From: Croceimicrobium sp965658275
Lineage (GTDB): Bacteria > Bacteroidota > Bacteroidia > Flavobacteriales > Schleiferiaceae
Assembly: GCA_965658275.1 (NCBI GenBank)
Contig: CBFHRN010000014.1
Coordinates: forward strand, 1 to 39,576
Reading direction: 5' to 3'
DNA length: 39,576 bases
Positions within the stretch are counted from its first letter, which is position 1; the number at the start of each line of letters is the position of its first letter. Below, one piece after another: positions 24,406 to 32,131 of this stretch. The notes under the pieces are model-generated. The model ran no database searches, was not told where the DNA came from, and saw only the letters and a program-made list of their open reading frames with translations. The position numbers and the translations under genes were made by a program.

Positions 24406-26688
24406 TTAGAGCTTTATGCGTTCGCCATGCACGATAACTTCGACGCTTTCGCCAGACAGTTTTTCTATTTTGTGACTGGTTTCGCTGAGGTCGATTTTTA
24501 AAACCGCGTCCCTGAAATTGATTTTAAAGGACAGCTGCTTCCATTGTTTAGGAAGTTTCGGATTAAAGTACAACTTACCGTCTCTCGCTCTCATACCTCC
24601 AAAGCCTTCAACCACGCTCATCCAAGTACCCGCCATCGAAGTAATATGTAGGCCTTCGTGTACTTCACGATTGTAATCATCTAAGTCTAATCGACTGGTG
24701 CGCAGGTACATTTCGTAAGCTTTATCCATTTTATCGAGATAAGCCGCTTGCACCACGTGGACGCAAGGCGATAAGGAACTTTCATGTACGGTCCTTGGTT
24801 CGTAGAAGTCGAAATTGCGCTCCAGCTCTTCCTTACTAAAGTGGTCTTCAAAGAAATAGAAGCCCTGTAAGACATCGGCCTGCTTAATGAAGCAAGATCT
24901 TAAAATTCGATCCCAGCTCCAATGCTGGTTAATTGGACGTTCTGAAATGGCTAAGTCATCGGCCATTCTTTGTTCTTTATCCAAATAACCTTCTTGTTGC
25001 AATACAACTCCTAGCTCTTCACTGGCGGGCAGGTATACATTAGCACTTATGGTTTCCCAAAGTTTTAATTCCTCATCCGCTTTAAAGCGTGTTTTTTGGT
25101 TGATGCGCTCAATGGCGGATGGGTCCATAGCAATAACCTTAGCATAGGCCTCCGCGCCGTATTCCAGGCACCATTTAGCTAAGTAATTGGTGTACCAGTT
25201 GTTATTTACGTTGTTTTCGTATTCGTTCGGGCCGGTTACCCCTAACATTACATATTGCTGCTTGGCTTCACTCCAATTAAAGCGTTGAGCCCAGAATCGT
25301 GCAATGCCAATCAGCACTTCTAATCCATATTCAGCGAGGTAAGACTCGTCGCCGAAATAGCGGATATAATTGAAGATAGCGAAGGCTATTGCACCGTTTC
25401 GATGGATTTCTTCGAAGGTAATTTCCCATTCGTTGTGGCATTCCTCGCCATTCATGGTAACCATCGGGTATAATGCTGCGCCATTGGTGAAACCTAGTTT
25501 CGCAGCATTTTCAATCGCTTTATCCAACTGTCGGTAGCGGTAAACCAATAAGTTTTTTGATACTTCCTTTCCAGCTGAGGCCATGTAAAATGGTAAGCAA
25601 TAGGCTTCGGTATCCCAATAGGTAGACCCCCCATATTTTTCGCCGGTGAAGCCTTTGGGTCCGATGTTTAGTCGGGCGTCCTCTCCCGTGTAAGTTTGGG
25701 TAAGATGGAAGATGTTGAAACGGATGCCTTGTTGTGCTTCCGCATCACCTTCAATCATAATATCACTCTGATCCCATCGCGCGGCCCAATCTGCTTTTTG
25801 TTCCGTTAGAAGGGTATCAAAACCATCATGGCAAGCTACTGAGACAAGGTCTTCCGCCTTTTGTGTTAATCTCTCTTTGTCGTAATGGAAAGAGGTGCAA
25901 ACCGCGGCGTATTTGTATAGGCAGTAGCTGGTGTCTGATTCCGCCCTGATGCTAAAAGAATTATCCGCGTATTTAGTGCGACTTTCTTCTTTAGGGTTAA
26001 GGCTTAACTTGGATTGATTTTGAAAGAGTTCATAGCGCATCGCAGCCGCTGCTCTGAAGTCTAGCTTTTTAGTGCGAGCAAGGATAACCGCCTTTTGGGG
26101 AGCGACATTTTCCTCTAGGCCTTCCCAAAATTTTTCCTCGTAATTGGAGTCGTGATTGATAACATCAAAGTCCAGATAGGGACGAATTTCGACTTCCGCT
26201 GAAAAACCAATCAACTTAAACTGATAGCGAATGGCGCCTATTTCTTTTCGCTTCATACTAATGAAGCGGGTTACTTCGGCTTCGAGTTCTTTACCTTCGG
26301 ACAACTCTACCCGAAACTTGCGATGAAGGTAGCCTTCCTGCATATTAAGCTCACGGTAGAAGTCTATTACCTTTAGCTGGGCAAGGTCCAATTCCGTACC
26401 ATCTACTTTGATACTAATTCCGATCCAGTTTACGGAGTTTAAAACTTTGGCAAAGTATTCGGGGTACCCGTTTTTCCACCAACCCACGCGGGTTTTGTCA
26501 GGATAATAGACACCACCCAAATAGCTTCCTTGTAAGCTCGGGCCGCTGTAGTTTTCTTCGAAATTGGCTCTTTGCCCCATAAATCCATTGCCGATGCTAA
26601 AAATGGATTCAGAACCTTGGTGAAGTTCTGGGCGCCAGCGGTCTTCGATAATCCGCCATTCGTCGGTTACCAAGTACTTGTTATGCAT
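24406..26688 (-). CDS. GH65 glycoside phosphorylase, probable maltose phosphorylase
   Basis: A 760-residue cytoplasmic enzyme (no signal peptide) that splits an alpha-linked glucose disaccharide with phosphate; maltose gives beta-glucose-1-phosphate plus glucose. The N-terminal super-sandwich starts DEWRIIEDRWRPELHQGSESIFSIGNGFMGQR. The (alpha/alpha)6 barrel contains YWDTEAYCLPFY, TMNGEECHNEWEITFEEIHRN and VTGPNEYENNVNNNWYTN; Glu489 in GPNEY aligns with the general acid of Lactobacillus maltose phosphorylase (Glu487). KQADVLQGFYFF and HESSLSPCVHVV form the usual phosphate-binding side. Length and motifs fit maltose phosphorylase best, but trehalose, kojibiose or nigerose phosphorylases share them. 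Placement five bases after pgmB and inside a glucan locus supports maltose. Confidence 0.93.
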   Translation of the reverse strand: MHNKYLVTDEWRIIEDRWRPELHQGSESIFSIGNGFMGQRANFEENYSGPSLQGSYLGGVYYPDKTRVGWWKNGYPEYFAKVLNSVNWIGISIKVDGTELDLAQLKVIDFYRELNMQEGYLHRKFRVELSEGKELEAEVTRFISMKRKEIGAIRYQFKLIGFSAEVEIRPYLDFDVINHDSNYEEKFWEGLEENVAPQKAVILARTKKLDFRAAAAMRYELFQNQSKLSLNPKEESRTKYADNSFSIRAESDTSYCLYKYAAVCTSFHYDKERLTQKAEDLVSVACHDGFDTLLTEQKADWAARWDQSDIMIEGDAEAQQGIRFNIFHLTQTYTGEDARLNIGPKGFTGEKYGGSTYWDTEAYCLPFYMASAGKEVSKNLLVYRYRQLDKAIENAAKLGFTNGAALYPMVTMNGEECHNEWEITFEEIHRNGAIAFAIFNYIRYFGDESYLAEYGLEVLIGIARFWAQRFNWSEAKQQYVMLGVTGPNEYENNVNNNWYTNYLAKWCLEYGAEAYAKVIAMDPSAIERINQKTRFKADEELKLWETISANVYLPASEELGVVLQQEGYLDKEQRMADDLAISERPINQHWSWDRILRSCFIKQADVLQGFYFFEDHFSKEELERNFDFYEPRTVHESSLSPCVHVVQAAYLDKMDKAYEMYLRTSRLDLDDYNREVHEGLHITSMAGTWMSVVEGFGGMRARDGKLYFNPKLPKQWKQLSFKINFRDAVLKIDLSETSHKIEKLSGESVEVIVHGERIKL

Positions 26689-26693
26689 GTTCT

Positions 26694-27356
26694 TTAGATA
26701 TGGTTCAAATGGTTGATGAGTTCCGCTGGGCTGTATTTCTCTAAATTGGGAACTACGATTTCGGCATCTTTGAGAATATCAGGACTGCCAATCCCTACTC
26801 GACGGAATCCGCCTCTTTTGGCCGCTTCTATTCCAGCTAGGGAATCTTCGAAGACCACCGTAGATTCGGGGTCAATGTCTAAAGCTTCAGCCCCCATGGC
26901 AAAGACTTGGGGGTCGGGTTTGGACTTTGTGATTACGGTTCCGTCAATGATAGTTTGGAAAAAGTGTTTGATGCCCAAAAGGTCAAGGATTAACACGGCG
27001 TTTTTACTGGCCGATCCTAAACCGATCGCCAAACCTTGTTTTCGGGCTTCTTCTAAAAACTCTACGGCTCCAGGTAGAGCTTCATCACTTTTCATTTCTT
27101 GAACGAATTCGAGGTACCATTCGTTTTTGAGACCCATCATTCGTTCAAATTCATCCGCCGAAAGGCTTTTGCCTCCCCATGCAAGGATTTTTTCTAAAGA
27201 TTCGACTCGACTAACCCCCTTTAGTTCTTCATTTTGTTCCTCCGTGAAGGGGATGTCTAACTCACTAGCTAGGCGCTGCCAGGCTTTAAAGTGAAATTTG
27301 GCGGTGTCTACGATAACTCCGTCTAAGTCGAATAAAAAACCCTTGATGGTTTTCAT
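26694..27356 (-). CDS. pgmB: Beta-phosphoglucomutase
   Basis: Converts beta-glucose-1-phosphate to glucose-6-phosphate through a beta-glucose-1,6-bisphosphate intermediate. The 220 residues match the family. HAD motifs are complete: FDLDGVIVDT with nucleophile Asp10 and acid/base Asp12, LGSASKNA (motif II Ser), KSKPDPQVF (motif III Lys) and FEDSLAGIEAA (motif IV acids). The frame is open 16 codons further upstream, overlapping the kinase gene, but MKTIKGFLFDLDGV is the conserved N-terminus, so 27356 was chosen; this leaves a 7-base gap to the kinase. It sits next to GH65, the source of its substrate. Confidence 0.95.
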   Translation of the reverse strand: MKTIKGFLFDLDGVIVDTAKFHFKAWQRLASELDIPFTEEQNEELKGVSRVESLEKILAWGGKSLSADEFERMMGLKNEWYLEFVQEMKSDEALPGAVEFLEEARKQGLAIGLGSASKNAVLILDLLGIKHFFQTIIDGTVITKSKPDPQVFAMGAEALDIDPESTVVFEDSLAGIEAAKRGGFRRVGIGSPDILKDAEIVVPNLEKYSPAELINHLNHI

Positions 27357-27363
27357 AGGCGAA

Positions 27364-28227
27364 TTAGCTTTGCACTTGAATTTTATTACGTCTATAGTAG
27401 TCAATTAGCCCGTCTACGGGTCGACGTATTATGCTCCCTTTTTGCAGATCAAAATAGTCCAACACATCGCTCAGTATAGGCTCGAAGTGGTGGGCTATTG
27501 AACCCACAAAGCTGATTGGCACTTTGCGCGAATTGGGAAAAGGTAAAACTTGGGTTTCGATGAACTCTCTAAAGCCATTGAAAACCATTTGGTAGAAAAA
27601 GGATTGATTTAAATGCTTGTGGGCGAAAGGCGCAAAACTTCCCAAGAAGACATTGGCGCCATTCGGAGCATAAACTTTTTCGCGAATAATGGCTTCATTC
27701 ACGCCATACGTTTCTTCAAATTCCCGCATTAATTTATCGTCCATTAAGCGGTATAAATAGGCGCGAACCACGCGTTTGCCGATGTAAGAAGCTGAACCTT
27801 CATCACCTAAGATAAATCCATAACCCGATCTTCCAGGCTCAAGGCTTTGGCCATCGTAATAGACGCAATTACTACCGGTACCTAAAATACAAGTCACCTG
27901 TGGAAGTCCATTCCAAGTTGCATAAGCAGAAGCACGAAGGTCGTGGTCTACAGTGATCTGTGCATTAGGAAAACCAGCCTTGAGGCCTTCCGAAATTTCG
28001 ACGTTCAAATCGGGTGAGGAACAACCAGCACCGTAAAAGAAAACCTGTTCTACTTGCGCTCCCAATTCCATAATCTCAGGGACTTTAATAATCTCCTTTG
28101 ACACGAATTGGCGATCGTGAAAGTAGGGGTTAAAACCAATAGTACGGATACGTTTAACTTCTTCCCCGTCATTCGTTAAAAAGACGGCATCACATTTAGT
28201 ACTGCCGCTTTCAGCGAGGTAAATCAT
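27364..28227 (-). CDS. BadF/BadG-type (N-acetylglucosamine kinase-like) sugar kinase, candidate glucokinase
   Basis: A 287-residue cytoplasmic ASKHA-fold kinase. It starts MIYLAESGSTKCDAVF, a phosphate-1 loop in which the usual DGGxT is ESGST. It has the catalytic-Asp region ITVDHDLRASAYATW, the phosphate-2 loop CILGTGSNCVYYDG, and the family hallmark SGYGFILGDEGSASYIGKRVVRAYL, and ends with an adenosine-motif-like PISFVGSIAHHF. Databases usually name such proteins N-acetylglucosamine kinases. Here it lies between gapA and pgmB in an operon whose GH65 releases free glucose, and no ROK or hexokinase-type glucokinase is in the window, so a glucokinase role is the best contextual inference. It is not proven by sequence. 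Confidence 0.88.
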   Translation of the reverse strand: MIYLAESGSTKCDAVFLTNDGEEVKRIRTIGFNPYFHDRQFVSKEIIKVPEIMELGAQVEQVFFYGAGCSSPDLNVEISEGLKAGFPNAQITVDHDLRASAYATWNGLPQVTCILGTGSNCVYYDGQSLEPGRSGYGFILGDEGSASYIGKRVVRAYLYRLMDDKLMREFEETYGVNEAIIREKVYAPNGANVFLGSFAPFAHKHLNQSFFYQMVFNGFREFIETQVLPFPNSRKVPISFVGSIAHHFEPILSDVLDYFDLQKGSIIRRPVDGLIDYYRRNKIQVQS

Positions 28228-28245
28228 ACTGCAAATTTATTGCTT

Positions 28246-29238
28246 CTATAAAGAAGCCATTTTTACTGCCATGTCAGCAAGGCGTGCAGAGTAGCCTGCT
28301 TCGTTGTCATACCAGCCAACCACTTTAACCATGTTACCATTTACATTGGTAAGGTCAGCGTCAAAAATGGTGCTGTACTTGCTACCAACAATATCCGCAG
28401 ACACAATAGGATCCTCGGTATACTCCAAAATACCTTTTAGATAACTATCGGCCGCTTCTTTAATAGCAGCATTAACTTCTTCTTTAGTAGGTGCACTTGC
28501 TAATTCTACCGTTAGGTCGGTTACCGAACCCGTTGGGGTAGGAACGCGTAATGCGAATCCGTCTAATTTACCCTTTAGTTCTGGAAGTACCAAACCTACT
28601 GCTTTTGCAGCTCCAGTTGAGGTAGGAATAATACTTAGCGCGGCGGCACGGCTTCTGCGAAGGTCGCTATGCGGTGCGTCTTGTAAATTTTGATCCGCGG
28701 TATAGGCGTGGGTTGTGGTCATAAAACCCTTTACAATACCAAACTTGTCTTGTAAAACTTTAGCCATAGGCGCTAAACAGTTGGTCGTACAAGAAGCATT
28801 ACTAGCGATAACATCATCAGCGCTTAATTCACTGTCGTTCACTCCTAGTACCACGGTCTTTACATTACCGCTTGCAGGGGCAGAAAGCAATACTTTCTTA
28901 GCACCCGCTTGACGGTGAAGATCCATCTTTTCGGCAGTACGGAATACACCGGTACATTCCAATACAATGTCAACTCCCATATCACCCCAAGGCAACTGCA
29001 AAGGATCGCGCTCAGCAAAAAGCTTGATTTCCTTTCCGGCAATGTTTAAGGTGTCTCCATCAAGGCTAATTTCATGAGGAAAGCGCCCGTGGATAGAGTC
29101 ATACTTTAATAAATGAACTAAAGTTTCAGGGGCGGTTAGGTCATTGATGGCTACCACGCTTACTCCTTCTCTTTCTAACAAGTTGCGAAAACTTAGACGG
29201 CCGATACGACCAAATCCGTTAATGGCAATTTTTTTCAT
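28246..29238 (-). CDS. gapA: Glyceraldehyde-3-phosphate dehydrogenase, type I
   Basis: Oxidises glyceraldehyde-3-phosphate to 1,3-bisphosphoglycerate in glycolysis. The 330 residues are standard. The Rossmann N-terminus is MKKIAINGFGRIGR; Asp33 in AINDLT points to NAD rather than NADP. The catalytic Cys150 lies in SNASCTTNCL, and the partner His in TTTHAYTADQ. The C-terminus YDNEAGYSARLADM is typical. It is 15 bases after pfkA and 18 before the sugar kinase, so it is transcribed with the disaccharide genes. This could be a dedicated catabolic copy if a second gap gene exists in the genome. Confidence 0.97.
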   Translation of the reverse strand: MKKIAINGFGRIGRLSFRNLLEREGVSVVAINDLTAPETLVHLLKYDSIHGRFPHEISLDGDTLNIAGKEIKLFAERDPLQLPWGDMGVDIVLECTGVFRTAEKMDLHRQAGAKKVLLSAPASGNVKTVVLGVNDSELSADDVIASNASCTTNCLAPMAKVLQDKFGIVKGFMTTTHAYTADQNLQDAPHSDLRRSRAAALSIIPTSTGAAKAVGLVLPELKGKLDGFALRVPTPTGSVTDLTVELASAPTKEEVNAAIKEAADSYLKGILEYTEDPIVSADIVGSKYSTIFDADLTNVNGNMVKVVGWYDNEAGYSARLADMAVKMASL

Positions 29239-29253
29239 GATTCTGTTTAATTT

Positions 29254-30237
29254 TTAAGTAGATAGGATTTTAAGGATGCGATTGAGTTCCATATCAATCT
29301 CACTTTTACTAGCAATCGCTTCTTTAAAATCTGTGAATTTTAATACGTCGTTTACGATTCCAATCGCTTGTCCGCTCATTCCTTGCATTAGGGATTCCAC
29401 GGAAGCAACGCCGAGGCGGCTTGCCAATACTCGATCCGTACAGGTAGGGGAGCCTCCTCTTTGCAAGTGACCTAGAATCGTGATTTTAGATTCCCAATGG
29501 GGATAACGATCACGCACGGCTTGAGCGATCGAATAAGTATCACCTAGTTTATTTCCTTCCGAAACAATAATGATACGGTTCATTTTATTGTTAGAAGCTC
29601 CTTTCTCCAGTTCTTGGAATAAATCTTCCATAGGTGATTCTTCTTCTGGAAGGATAACATCCAAGGCACCCGAGGCCAAACCAGCTCTTAGGGCGATGAA
29701 TCCGGAATCTCTACCCATAACCTCCACAAAAAAGAGGCGATTGTGTGACTCCGCGGTATCTCGAATTTTATCTACGCAGTCGATAACAACATTGCAGGCG
29801 GTATCAAAACCGATGGTTAAGTCGGTTCCGGCTAAGTCATTATCAATGGTGCCTGGCAAACCCATTACAGGAATGTCATATTCATTGCTAAAATGCATAG
29901 CTCCAGTAAAGGTTCCATTACCACCAATCACTACTAAGGCATCAATGCCTATGGCTTGAAGATTTTGAAAGGCCTTTTTACGTCCTTCCACCGTTTTAAA
30001 TTCTTCAGAGCGAGAGGATTTTAAAACCGTGCCCCCACGTTCCAAAATATTTTTCACTGAGCGGGCATTGAGTTCCAAAATCTGATTTTCGATCAAACCT
30101 TGGTAACCTTCATAAATGCCGTAGATCTTTTTATTATAGTATTTACCGGCCCGAACCACTGCCCGAATAGCAGCATTCATTCCGGGAGCATCGCCACCGG
30201 AGGTTAATACACCAATAGAATTTATTTCCTTTGCCAT
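29254..30237 (-). CDS. pfkA: 6-phosphofructokinase (PfkA family)
   Basis: Phosphorylates fructose-6-phosphate to fructose-1,6-bisphosphate, the committed glycolytic step. The 327 residues match bacterial ATP-PFK. Motifs: IGVLTSGGDAPGMNAAIRA (~8-26), the ATP/Mg loop VIGGNGTFTGA (~103-113), GLPGTIDND with the catalytic Asp132, FVEVMGRDSGF, and LGHLQRGGSP. PGTIDND (Gly, not Lys) marks the ATP- rather than PPi-dependent class. The E. coli Asp103 position is Asn here (GGNGT), worth noting because that Asp helps hold Mg-ATP. The ATG at 30237 is preferred to a TTG at 30246. It is the first gene of the operon pfkA-gapA-kinase-pgmB-GH65 under operator site C. Confidence 0.96.
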   Translation of the reverse strand: MAKEINSIGVLTSGGDAPGMNAAIRAVVRAGKYYNKKIYGIYEGYQGLIENQILELNARSVKNILERGGTVLKSSRSEEFKTVEGRKKAFQNLQAIGIDALVVIGGNGTFTGAMHFSNEYDIPVMGLPGTIDNDLAGTDLTIGFDTACNVVIDCVDKIRDTAESHNRLFFVEVMGRDSGFIALRAGLASGALDVILPEEESPMEDLFQELEKGASNNKMNRIIIVSEGNKLGDTYSIAQAVRDRYPHWESKITILGHLQRGGSPTCTDRVLASRLGVASVESLMQGMSGQAIGIVNDVLKFTDFKEAIASKSEIDMELNRILKILST

Positions 30238-30256
30238 CAGATTCAAGATGATGATA

Positions 30257-30264
30257 CAAACTTA
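30257..30264 (-). promoter_or_regulatory. -7 element of the pfkA operon (TAAGTTTG on the minus strand)
   Basis: An exact TAnnTTTG match 19 bases upstream of the pfkA ATG. A TTG at 30285-30283 on the same strand sits 18 bases upstream, near the expected -33 place. Operator site C fills the space between the two boxes and overlaps the -7 box by two bases, the classical position for repression. Confidence 0.6.
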
Positions 30265-30281
30265 GTGTATTTTTTACACTT
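30263..30281. promoter_or_regulatory. Operator site C: palindrome TAGTGTATTTTTTACACTT
   Basis: A 19-bp palindrome with perfect GTGTA-N5-TACAC core in the divergent region between pfkA (-) and the NrtR-like regulator (+). Regulators often bind next to their own gene, so this copy links the motif to that protein. The site is 61 bases upstream of the regulator's GTG. Confidence 0.78.
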
Positions 30282-30341
30282 GCAATATTTTTTTGTAAAT
30301 TGTTGCACCAAATCTAAGTCAACCTACTTAATATTAACCAA

Positions 30342-31043
30342 GTGAGTGAAACTACCCAAAGCGTAAACCCGAATGTCTCCGTCGATTGTGCGGTTTTTGG
30401 TTTTGATAATGAAAAACTAAATGTTCTACTCTTAGAGCAGAAAATGAGCGATAAAGAGAAAGTGCAGTTTGCACTTCCTGGCGACCTTATCTTAAATAAT
30501 GAGGGTCTGGATGAAGCAGCTTCTCGAGTTTTAATGGAAATCACAGGCTTGTCGGGCATCTTCTTACGTCAGTTTAAAGCTTTTGGAGATCCCAATCGGG
30601 TTAGTGATATTAAAGATTTAGAGTTTTTGAATAGCTATCGCTCCAATCCTCAAGCAAGGGTAATAACCGTTGCCTATTTGGCTCTTGTGAAGATGGATGA
30701 TTTCCAGCCTGAAGCTTCAGGTTTTGCCGAGAACGTATTTTGGCAGGAGGTGCACTCGGTTCCGAGTTTGGCCTTTGATCATAATAATATTTTAAGTCAG
30801 GCTTTAGATCGCTTGCGTGATGATTTTGTAAATCACCGCACGGGCTTCGAGCTTCTTCCAGAATTATTCACCTTGGGACACATCCAAAAGCTTTATGAGA
30901 TTATTTTGGATAAGGAGTTGGATAAGCGAAACTTCCGAAAGAAAATTTTAAAGGAAAAACTGGTTAAAGCCACCAATCAAAAGCAAACCGGTGTCTTACA
31001 TAAGCCTGCGGTATTGTATGAATTGAACCACGAAATGCTTTAA
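30342..31043 (+). CDS. NrtR-like transcriptional regulator (degenerate NUDIX domain plus winged helix)
   Basis: A 233-residue DNA-binding regulator. Residues ~10-135 are a NUDIX fold (VSVDCAVFGFDNEKLNVLLLEQK ...). The Nudix box at ~47-69 is GDLILNNEGLDEAASRVLMEITG: the arginine and one Glu remain but the REUxEE glutamates are mostly lost, so hydrolysis is unlikely and the domain probably senses a ligand. Residues ~168-233 are the winged helix typical of NrtR/AraR-type proteins (FTLGHIQKLYEIILDKELDKRNFRKKIL ... GVLHKPAVLYELN). The start is GTG at 30342; no ATG precedes the conserved region. Known relatives control NAD synthesis or pentose use and bind palindromes, and in Bacteroides a member controls arabinose genes. 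Here it probably controls the four GTGTA-N5-TACAC sites and its own promoter. Confidence 0.9.
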   Translation: MSETTQSVNPNVSVDCAVFGFDNEKLNVLLLEQKMSDKEKVQFALPGDLILNNEGLDEAASRVLMEITGLSGIFLRQFKAFGDPNRVSDIKDLEFLNSYRSNPQARVITVAYLALVKMDDFQPEASGFAENVFWQEVHSVPSLAFDHNNILSQALDRLRDDFVNHRTGFELLPELFTLGHIQKLYEIILDKELDKRNFRKKILKEKLVKATNQKQTGVLHKPAVLYELNHEML

Positions 31044-31045
31044 GG

Positions 31046-31070
31046 AATAACTTTTTGCTTAAAGGTTATT
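31046..31070. terminator. Probable terminator between the regulator and the convergent esterase gene
   Basis: AATAACTTTT (31046-31055) pairs with AAAGGTTATT (31061-31070) over 10 bp with one G-T wobble and a 5-base loop, followed after a short gap by TTTTT. The stem begins 3 bases after the regulator stop and includes the esterase stop. AT-rich, so moderately strong. Confidence 0.5.
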
Positions 31071-31992
31071 TCGATTTTTCAGATCGATCTAGATAAAGTA
31101 AAACTTGGGGGAGTCGCATCGCCCAGGCGTTTTCACTATGATTGGCGCCAGGGTAAATCCGACTTCTAAATTGAGTTTCCCCCCATTCCCATGAGTTAAA
31201 TAAGGAATCCACGCGTTTCTGATGAACAGCGTAAAGTGTATCTAAAGTTTTGTCTCCGTGATCGAAGTACCAATTGGTTTGCATGGCTTCTTTCCGATGC
31301 CTTTTCAAGTAATAAAGAAAAGCATTGGGAACAGGGTTTTGAATATTTGTCCAAATGCCAGGCCAATGTGTAGAAAGGCAGGCCACTCCATTTAGTTTTT
31401 GAGGATATTCGCAGGCGGCATACATGCTAATGAGGCCCCCCATGCTAGACCCTATCATATATAGAGGGACCCCGCTAATTTGGTATTTCTTGGCTATACG
31501 CGGTAAGATGATTTCAAAGATGGACCTGAGATAGGCGTCTGAATCGGGAGGGCCCGAGAATGCCGATACCTTAGAATGCGGTCGACGCACATTTAGCAAA
31601 GATGATTGATTGCCACCGCTTAGCGTTTTAAAAGGCTTTTCAGGAAAGTAATTTCGATGCCGGTCCTTGTAATTGTTCCAAATACCAATGACGAGAGTAT
31701 TTTTTAGTTCACCCGCGCGGATTAAGCTGTCTAGACATTCGTCCACGCGCCATTCTTTTTTGTTCCAAGTCGAGTCTCCTTGGAATAACATTTGACCATC
31801 ATGCATGATCACAATCTGTTCAATTGGTAAGTTTAAAGAGGAGGTCCAAACATCGACCCTGCGGCTAGAAACATGGAGTGAGTCCATCAGATACCTGTCT
31901 AAATTACCTTTTAGTTGACCTAGACTAGGTTGCGCCCAAAGGATTAAAATTAGCAGAAAAGTAATCAATGTCTTAAGGCGAAGGGTGTTCAT
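31066..31992 (-). CDS. Exported alpha/beta-hydrolase, putative esterase (esterase D family-like)
   Basis: A 308-residue hydrolase with a Sec signal peptide (TLITFLLILILWAQPSLGQ). It shows an esterase-D/PF00756-type fold: the nucleophile elbow GSSMGG (Ser183), a strand-helix pattern around LYMIGSSMGGLISMYAACEYP, a likely acid in YFDHGDKTLD (Asp247 or Asp251), and the catalytic His in PGANHSENAW (His285). The product is probably periplasmic. Such esterases are common near SusCD genes, where they remove acyl groups from glycans, but its substrate is unknown. It is divergent from susC; the 173-base region between them holds operator site D and the susC promoter, so joint control is possible. No clear -7 box for the esterase itself was seen. 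Confidence 0.85.
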   Translation of the reverse strand: MNTLRLKTLITFLLILILWAQPSLGQLKGNLDRYLMDSLHVSSRRVDVWTSSLNLPIEQIVIMHDGQMLFQGDSTWNKKEWRVDECLDSLIRAGELKNTLVIGIWNNYKDRHRNYFPEKPFKTLSGGNQSSLLNVRRPHSKVSAFSGPPDSDAYLRSIFEIILPRIAKKYQISGVPLYMIGSSMGGLISMYAACEYPQKLNGVACLSTHWPGIWTNIQNPVPNAFLYYLKRHRKEAMQTNWYFDHGDKTLDTLYAVHQKRVDSLFNSWEWGETQFRSRIYPGANHSENAWAMRLPQVLLYLDRSEKSK

Positions 31993-32097
31993 GTGAGCTG
32001 AGCGCTACTTTGCATTTCTAGACAATTATACCTAACTTTTTTTATAGGAATAAGAGGGTTACGCGAAGCAAAGACTAAATCTAAACAACTACAATTT

Positions 32098-32116
32098 TAG
32101 TGTACTTTTTACACTT
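32098..32116. promoter_or_regulatory. Operator site D: palindrome TAGTGTACTTTTTACACTT, plus an extra half-site
   Basis: A 19-bp palindrome with perfect GTGTA-N5-TACAC core upstream of susC. It covers the place where a -33 box would be. A further TACAC half-site lies at 32119-32123, so a second weak binding position is possible. It is located between the divergent esterase and susC genes. Confidence 0.77.
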
Positions 32117-32131
32117 TATACACTTTTTATT

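Noticed and set aside
27357..27404. Extended start for pgmB overlapping the kinase gene
   Set aside because: The extra 16 residues precede the conserved MKTIKGFLFDLDGV start, and the normal length is reached without them.
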